57,775 bases of DNA from Streptomyces poriferorum. GTDB lineage: Bacteria > Actinomycetota > Actinomycetes > Streptomycetales > Streptomycetaceae. The translations under genes and the position numbers were made by a program. The notes beneath the pieces are model-generated. The model saw nothing but the letters and a program-made list of their open reading frames with translations, had not been told where the DNA came from and did not search any database. The stretch covers positions 1-57,775 of the forward strand of contig NZ_JAELVH010000007.1 of assembly GCF_019399235.1 (NCBI RefSeq). The letters run 5' to 3'. Of the stretch, positions 53,553 through 57,775 are shown piece by piece (position 1 is the stretch's first letter; each line of letters opens with the position of its first letter).

Positions 53553-53589
53553 TGCGACAACCCCCGTCCCATGGACGGGGGTTGTCGCA
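53553..53589 (+). terminator. 17-bp hairpin terminator of the ABC operon
   Basis: Perfect inverted repeat TGCGACAACCCCCGTCC / GGACGGGGGTTGTCGCA with a 3-base loop, 36 bases past the last stop. The remaining 53590-53817 appears to be only the promoter region of the next gene. Confidence 0.9.
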
Positions 53590-53817
53590 TGTCAGACAGT
53601 CCTACGCGTAACTGTACGGTTATCGGTTCGTTGTTCCTGGTGCGTGGAGGCAACTGGAGTCTGTGGCGTCGTGGCTTTCGTGAAATCGGGATAGCCGGCG
53701 CGGCGGGGAATCACCCGTCGGTCGGTCATTGAGTGAGTGGCAATCGTGAGCGTCCTCCGCCCCTGAAGCCCGGGGAGAGGGCTGTCCCCCGTCGCATCCC
53801 GATCGGAAGGCATGCTC

Positions 53818-54513
53818 ATGCCCACGGAAGTCGCCCTACTCGAATCACGCGCCTTGCGCATCGAACAAATGGGGCGCGTCGACGTCCTCGACAAGGTGAA
53901 GAGTCTTGTCATGCTCCCGGACGGAGTTCACGTCCGCACCGAGGACGTGGCCCGGTACTTCGAAGTATCCACAGGTGTGGTCAGGAGGCTGACCGACCGC
54001 CATCAGGACGAGCTCGCACAGAACGGTTTGCGTGTGCTCCGGGGCTCCGACCTGCGAACCTTCCATAGCGACATGCTGTCGCTATGGGGTGGTGAAGGGG
54101 CGGAAAGTTATCCACAGGCAGCGACTCAACTCCGCCTCTACACCCGCAGGACCGTTCTCAACGTCGCCATGCTTCTTCGCGACAGCGACATCGCGCGATG
54201 CGTCCGTACGTATCTCCTCGACGCCGAGCAGGACCTGCGCGCCGGGTACACCTCGCTCGAACACCGCGTCACCCGGGTCGAAAGCTGCCTGGCCGGCGTC
54301 GGCACCGCCCTGCAGGAACTCGGCCCGGTGCTCGGCCGGATGTCGCACCGGCTGGACAGCCTCGACCGGAGGCTGGAGGTCACGCATCAGGTGGTCGGCG
54401 CCATGAGCGTGCGACTGGGCGAGGTGACCGAGGACATCGGCCGGCTCGACGGTCGCATGGACGAGCTCGCGCGCAATCTCAAGGACCTGTGCCGCCGTAA
54501 CAGGAGCCGCTGA
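53818..54513 (+). CDS. coiled-coil protein with antirepressor-like N-terminal region
   Basis: About 231 residues. N-terminal half has an HTH-like block (VHVRTEDVARYFEVSTGVVRR) and RRTVLNVAMLLRDSDIARCV followed by RTYLLDAEQ, which resembles phage antirepressor/KilA-N-type regulators; the C-terminal third (about 140-225) is a long heptad coiled coil. The ATG at 53818 has GGAAGG seven bases upstream. Similar proteins occur widely in streptomycetes. Function unknown. Confidence 0.75.
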   Translation: MPTEVALLESRALRIEQMGRVDVLDKVKSLVMLPDGVHVRTEDVARYFEVSTGVVRRLTDRHQDELAQNGLRVLRGSDLRTFHSDMLSLWGGEGAESYPQAATQLRLYTRRTVLNVAMLLRDSDIARCVRTYLLDAEQDLRAGYTSLEHRVTRVESCLAGVGTALQELGPVLGRMSHRLDSLDRRLEVTHQVVGAMSVRLGEVTEDIGRLDGRMDELARNLKDLCRRNRSR

Positions 54514-54526
54514 GAGGGCTGGAGGG

Positions 54527-54556
54527 CCGGTGGCACCCTTAATTGGGTGGCACCGG
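54527..54556 (+). terminator. hairpin after the coiled-coil gene
   Basis: CCGGTGGCACCC / GGGTGGCACCGG around TTAATT, one G-G mismatch per arm, 13 bases after the stop. Confidence 0.55.
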
Positions 54557-54584
54557 TCCACGGTGGGACGGCACAGTAGGTGAG

Positions 54585-54640
54585 ACGGCAACCGCCGGGA
54601 ACGGCAACCGCCGGGAACGGCAACCGCCGGGAACGGCACT
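54585..54640. repeat. 16-bp tandem repeat (ACGGCAACCGCCGGGA), 3.5 copies
   Basis: Identical units at 54585, 54601 and 54617, then a partial one. It lies between the coiled-coil gene and tRNA-Ser. Confidence 0.92.
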
Positions 54641-54664
54641 GAAGACCGGGAGAGGAGCGCGGCG

Positions 54665-54727
54665 ATGACCGAGAGTCCGAGTCCGTCGAGCTCCCAGCAG
54701 GGCGTGCCCGAGCGGGCGCAGGAGTAG
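54665..54727 (+). CDS. possible small ORF (20 aa, Ser/Pro-rich)
   Basis: ATG to TAG encoding MTESPSPSSSQQGVPERAQE, with GAGAGGAG seven bases upstream of the ATG. Length and composition give no family. Could be a real small protein or the beginning of a lost gene just before the tRNA. Confidence 0.3.
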   Translation: MTESPSPSSSQQGVPERAQE

Positions 54728-54806
54728 TCAGCGACTGCTCCGCCGCGCCGCTCCGAGCAGAACGCCCGGGCGGCCGTTGCTGCGCATCGCGCGCGGCCGT
54801 CCTCCC

Positions 54807-54893
<87 letters not shown>

Positions 54894-54912
54894 CCTCGCA
54901 GAAGACCCAGCC

Positions 54913-55036
54913 TTGAGGTCCAGCCGTGACGTCCAGCCATGACGCCTGGACCCGATCTCCTGCCTCGACGTCTGGACCCGATGTCCAGCCCTGGCGTCTG
55001 GGACCGGTGTCCAGCTCTGAGGCCCAGCCCCGACGC
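54913..55036. repeat. degenerate 26-bp repeats (GTCCAG...CTGGAC) downstream of the HAD gene
   Basis: Units of about 26 bp with alternating GTCCAG and CTGGAC blocks fill the gap between the tRNA and the HAD gene's stop. Similar in character to the arrays at other gene ends here. Confidence 0.6.
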
Positions 55037-55834
55037 CTAGAGCAACTGCTCCAGCACCACGGCGATGCCGTCGTTCTCGTTCGACGCGGTGATCTCCTGG
55101 GCCACGGCCTTCAGGTCCTCGTGCGCGTTGGCCATGGCCACACCGTGCCGTGCCCAGGCGAACATCGGGATGTCGTTCGGCATGTCACCGAAGGCGATCG
55201 TGTCCGCCGCCTTCACGGCCAGCCGACGCGCGGCCAGCGAGAGGCCGGTGGCCTTGCTGAGCCCCAGCGGCAGGATCTCCACCACGCCCGGACCCGCCAT
55301 GACCACGTCCACCAGGTTGCCGACCGCGGCCCGCGCGGCCTTCGCCAGCGCGTCGTCGTCCAGCTCCGGATGCTGTATGTAGACCTTGTTCAGCGGGGCG
55401 GACCACATCTCGGCCGGGTCCTCGACCAGGACGGTCGGCAGCGGGCCTTCCTGTACGCGGTACCCGGGGCCGACGAGCACTTCGCCGTCGAGCCCGTCGC
55501 GGCTGGCGGCCAGCGCGAGCGGACCGACCTCGGCCTCGACCTTGGAGAGCGCGAGGCCGGCGAGCTGGCGGTCCAGCGTCAGCGACGTCAGCAGCTTGTG
55601 CTGGCCGGCGTGGTAGACCTGCGCGCCCTGGCCGCAGACCGCGAGGCCCTCGTAGCCCAGGTCGTCCAGGATATGCCGGGTCCACGGGACGGCGCGGCCT
55701 GTGACGATGATGTGCGCCGCACCGGCCGCGGTGACCGCGGCCAGTGCCTCGCGCGTGCGCCCGGAGACCGTGTCGTCGTCACGCAGCAGCGTGCCGTCGA
55801 GGTCGGTCGCGACGAGCTTGTAGGGAAAGGTCAC
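55037..55834 (-). CDS. Cof-type HAD phosphatase
   Basis: A 265-residue HAD hydrolase: motif [12 protein letters not shown] (about residue 10), [10 protein letters not shown], and GDMPNDIPM motif IV. Paralogue of the HAD gene at 35102. The GTG start overlaps the serS stop (GTGA), so it is translated with serS. Sugar- or nucleotide-phosphate substrate unknown. Confidence 0.92.
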   Translation of the reverse strand: MTFPYKLVATDLDGTLLRDDDTVSGRTREALAAVTAAGAAHIIVTGRAVPWTRHILDDLGYEGLAVCGQGAQVYHAGQHKLLTSLTLDRQLAGLALSKVEAEVGPLALAASRDGLDGEVLVGPGYRVQEGPLPTVLVEDPAEMWSAPLNKVYIQHPELDDDALAKAARAAVGNLVDVVMAGPGVVEILPLGLSKATGLSLAARRLAVKAADTIAFGDMPNDIPMFAWARHGVAMANAHEDLKAVAQEITASNENDGIAVVLEQLL

Positions 55835-57120
55835 TTGGCGACCGGCTCCAGCAGCTCGCGCCCGCCCAGGTACGGACGGAGGACCTCGGGCACCCTTACC
55901 GAACCGTCGGGGAGCTGGTGGTTCTCCAGGATCGCCACGATCGTCCGCGGTACGGCGCAGAGCGTGCCGTTCAGCGTGGCCAGCGGCTTCAGGACCTTCT
56001 TGCCGTCGCGGTTGTCCCGCATCCGGACGGACAGCCGACGTGCCTGGAAGCTGTCGCAGTTGGACGCGGAGGTCAGCTCGCGGTACTTGCCCTGGGTCGG
56101 GATCCACGCCTCGCAGTCGAATTTCCTGGAGGCGGAGGAGCCCAGGTCGCCGGTGGCGACGTCGATCACCTGGAAGGGCAGCCCGAGCGCGGTGAGCCAC
56201 TGCTTCTCCCAGTCCAGGAGGCGCTGGTGCTCGGCTTCGGCGTCCGCCGGGTCGACGTACGAGAACATCTCGACCTTGTCGAACTGGTGGACCCGGAAGA
56301 TGCCGCGGGTGTCCTTGCCGTACGTACCCGCCTCACGGCGGAAGCACGGCGAGAAGCCCGCGTACCGCAGGGGCAGCTTGTCCGCGTCGATGATCTCGTC
56401 CATGTGGTACGCGGCGAGCGGTACCTCGGAGGTGCCGACCAGATAGAAGTCGTCCTTCTCCAGGTGGTACACGTTCTCCGCGGCCTGGCCGAGGAAGCCG
56501 GTGCCCTCCATGGCGCGCGGACGGACCAGCGCCGGGGTGAGCATCGGGATGAAGCCGGCCTCGGTGGCCTGGGCGATCGCCGCGTTGACGAGAGCGAGTT
56601 CCAGGAGCGCGCCGACGCCCGTCAGGTAGTAGAAACGCGACCCGGACACCTTGGCGCCGCGCTCCATGTCGATCGCGCCGAGCGCCTCGCCGAGCTCCAG
56701 GTGGTCCTTGGGCTCGAAGCCCTCGGCGCCGAAGTCGCGGATGGTGCCGTGCGTCTCCAGGACGACGAAGTCCTCCTCGCCGCCGACCGGCACGTCCGTG
56801 TGGACGATGTTGCCGAGCCGCAGCAGCAGGCTCTTGGTCTCCTCGTCGGCCTCGTCCTGCGCCGCGTCGGCCGCCTTGACGTCGGCCTTGAGCTGCTCGG
56901 CCTTCTTCAGGAGTTCGGCGCGCTCCTCCGGGGAGGCCTTGGAAACGAGCTTGCCGAGCGATTTCTGCTCGGAACGGAGCTCGTCGAACCGGACCCCGGA
57001 CGACCTGCGCCGTTCGTCGGCGGAGAGCAGGGCGTCGACGAGGCCGACGTCCTCTCCACGGGCGCGCTGGGAGGCGCGAACACGGTCGGGGTCCTCACGA
57101 AGCAGGCGAAGGTCAATCAC
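55831..57120 (-). CDS. serS: seryl-tRNA synthetase
   Basis: Class II aminoacyl-tRNA synthetase, 429 residues. N-terminal coiled-coil arm (about 30-105), then catalytic core: motif 2 [15 protein letters not shown], motif 3 near [14 protein letters not shown], and the family's [13 protein letters not shown] near the C-terminus. It starts [15 protein letters not shown] at a GTG. Upstream TAGCCT lies six bases before the GTG, the spacing of a leaderless transcript; a GGAGGG abuts the start and is too close to act as a normal ribosome site. HAD gene coupled downstream. Confidence 0.96.
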   Translation of the reverse strand: MIDLRLLREDPDRVRASQRARGEDVGLVDALLSADERRRSSGVRFDELRSEQKSLGKLVSKASPEERAELLKKAEQLKADVKAADAAQDEADEETKSLLLRLGNIVHTDVPVGGEEDFVVLETHGTIRDFGAEGFEPKDHLELGEALGAIDMERGAKVSGSRFYYLTGVGALLELALVNAAIAQATEAGFIPMLTPALVRPRAMEGTGFLGQAAENVYHLEKDDFYLVGTSEVPLAAYHMDEIIDADKLPLRYAGFSPCFRREAGTYGKDTRGIFRVHQFDKVEMFSYVDPADAEAEHQRLLDWEKQWLTALGLPFQVIDVATGDLGSSASRKFDCEAWIPTQGKYRELTSASNCDSFQARRLSVRMRDNRDGKKVLKPLATLNGTLCAVPRTIVAILENHQLPDGSVRVPEVLRPYLGGRELLEPVAK

Positions 57121-57335
57121 CCCTCCAGGCTACCGGTGTCGGCTTCGGTAGTCCGAACCGATATTGCCAAGCGTGTCACTTTGCCCGAATTGCCGGTATT
57201 GGTAATGCTGAGGATGGAATCCGCGGGGGCGTGAGGCGGAGGGATCAAGGAAAAGGGCCCTATTCCCCTAAATGGGGCAGAAGGGTTATGCGCCTTGACG
57301 TACCAGCCTTGCCTCGACGGGGAGTTGGGCGCCGC

Positions 57336-57633
57336 TTGTCCACAGGAGTGCATGGTCGGTCAAAGTTATCCACAGGCTGTGAGGAAGCTCTGTGGACGCG
57401 GAGGAGATCATTCCGAAAGCCGCATGCCGGCTCGTGGATTCACGGTTCAAACCCACTTCAGACGCTCGTTCGGGTGGGAATTCCTCGCCCTAAAGAGTTG
57501 ATCATTGGAATTGAGCTGACAACACACGACCCGTCGACCTGTGGACCGGTCTGAGCGACGTGGGCAGATTTGTCGACCATGTCGCATTGCGGTGTCGACT
57601 TGTCCCCAGGTCGAGAGGGGTGCCTGTGGATAA
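57336..57633. other. DnaA boxes and AT-richer region upstream of serS
   Basis: TTGTCCACA (57336), TTATCCACA (57366) and TGTGGATAA (57625, reverse strand) are exact boxes; TGTGGACGC (57391) and TTGTCCCCA (57599) are variants. I see no supported gene in 57121-57775. Confidence 0.7.
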
Positions 57634-57679
57634 CTTTTCCGTCTGTGACTATCGGCTGATCGCACCGGTCATACGGGCA

Positions 57680-57775
57680 GGCGCGACGGCCGAAGGACGG
57701 TCGGGGTGAACGAACGACTGTCGGCGTGCCGAAGGGAGGTCGGGGTGGGCGACGGACGGTCGGGGTGGGTGAAGG
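57680..57775. repeat. 20-bp degenerate tandem repeat (GTCGGGGTG) at the window end
   Basis: GTCGGGGTG-like blocks at 57700, 57720, 57739 and 57759 give a period of 19-20 bp; the array continues past the window, probably toward the 3' end of the next gene. Confidence 0.65.

Noticed and set aside
57231..57554. 107-residue open frame upstream of serS
   Set aside because: It spans DnaA boxes, has ordinary non-coding composition and matches no family I know.

Overview
The window is very GC-rich, with strongly G/C-ending codons, frequent GTG starts and GTGA/ATGA stop-start overlaps. It carries Streptomyces markers: ssgR-ssgA, a Rex-type operator before cydAB-cydCD, parS sites of the streptomycete consensus, and DnaA boxes of the TTGTCCACA/TTATCCACA type. 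Most genes look like core chromosome near the origin of replication. The middle, about 36.2-45.1 kb, looks accessory.

Layout. 0-16 kb: LysR/MFS/flavin-reductase-like/serine hydrolase genes, a HTH_42 protein and a GNAT, a divergent MarR-MFS pair followed by a GlcG/HbpS-like gene, a two-domain GNAT, a small membrane protein whose start lies in a parS site, NUDIX, LysR, a trans-sulfuration-type PLP lyase, a holin-like membrane protein, a cupin and a DUF5326 protein. 15-16.4 kb: ssgR and ssgA, sporulation control. 16.5-25.2 kb: YibE/F membrane protein, TPP riboswitch and thiC, a DUF885 zinc hydrolase, a membrane protein, a PPP-type phosphatase and a LacI regulator. 25.5-33 kb: hisC, then the cytochrome bd operon cydA-cydB-cydCD. 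33-36 kb: a GAF/GAF histidine kinase and a HAD phosphatase, whose 3' ends are both reiterated as short tandem repeats.

36.2-45.1 kb: a block bounded by two fragments of luciferase-like (LLM) oxidoreductase genes. It holds an intact LLM gene, a MarR gene, and a translationally coupled operon of a PAS/GAF/PP2C phosphatase, a cobalamin-binding protein with the W-x9-EH motif of CarH-type photoreceptors, and a STAS antagonist. Next come a second GAF-PP2C phosphatase, a short MerR regulator, an unusual 0.8-kb non-coding stretch and an RsbW-like ATPase. Together these form a partner-switching set with a possible B12/light input, and no sigma factor gene in the window. This is the most interesting part.

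45.2-57.8 kb: kptA, a DnaA-box cluster, a coupled M24 peptidase - hydrolase/SDR fusion - MerR operon, a four-gene ABC transporter cluster ending in a strong terminator, a coiled-coil DNA-binding-like protein, tRNA-Ser(GCT), a HAD phosphatase coupled to serS, and a second DnaA-box-rich intergenic region.

Recurrent oddities are short tandem repeats just past gene ends, several of them re-copying the stop codon, and parS sites used as translation starts. All family calls are from reading the sequence; no database search was run.
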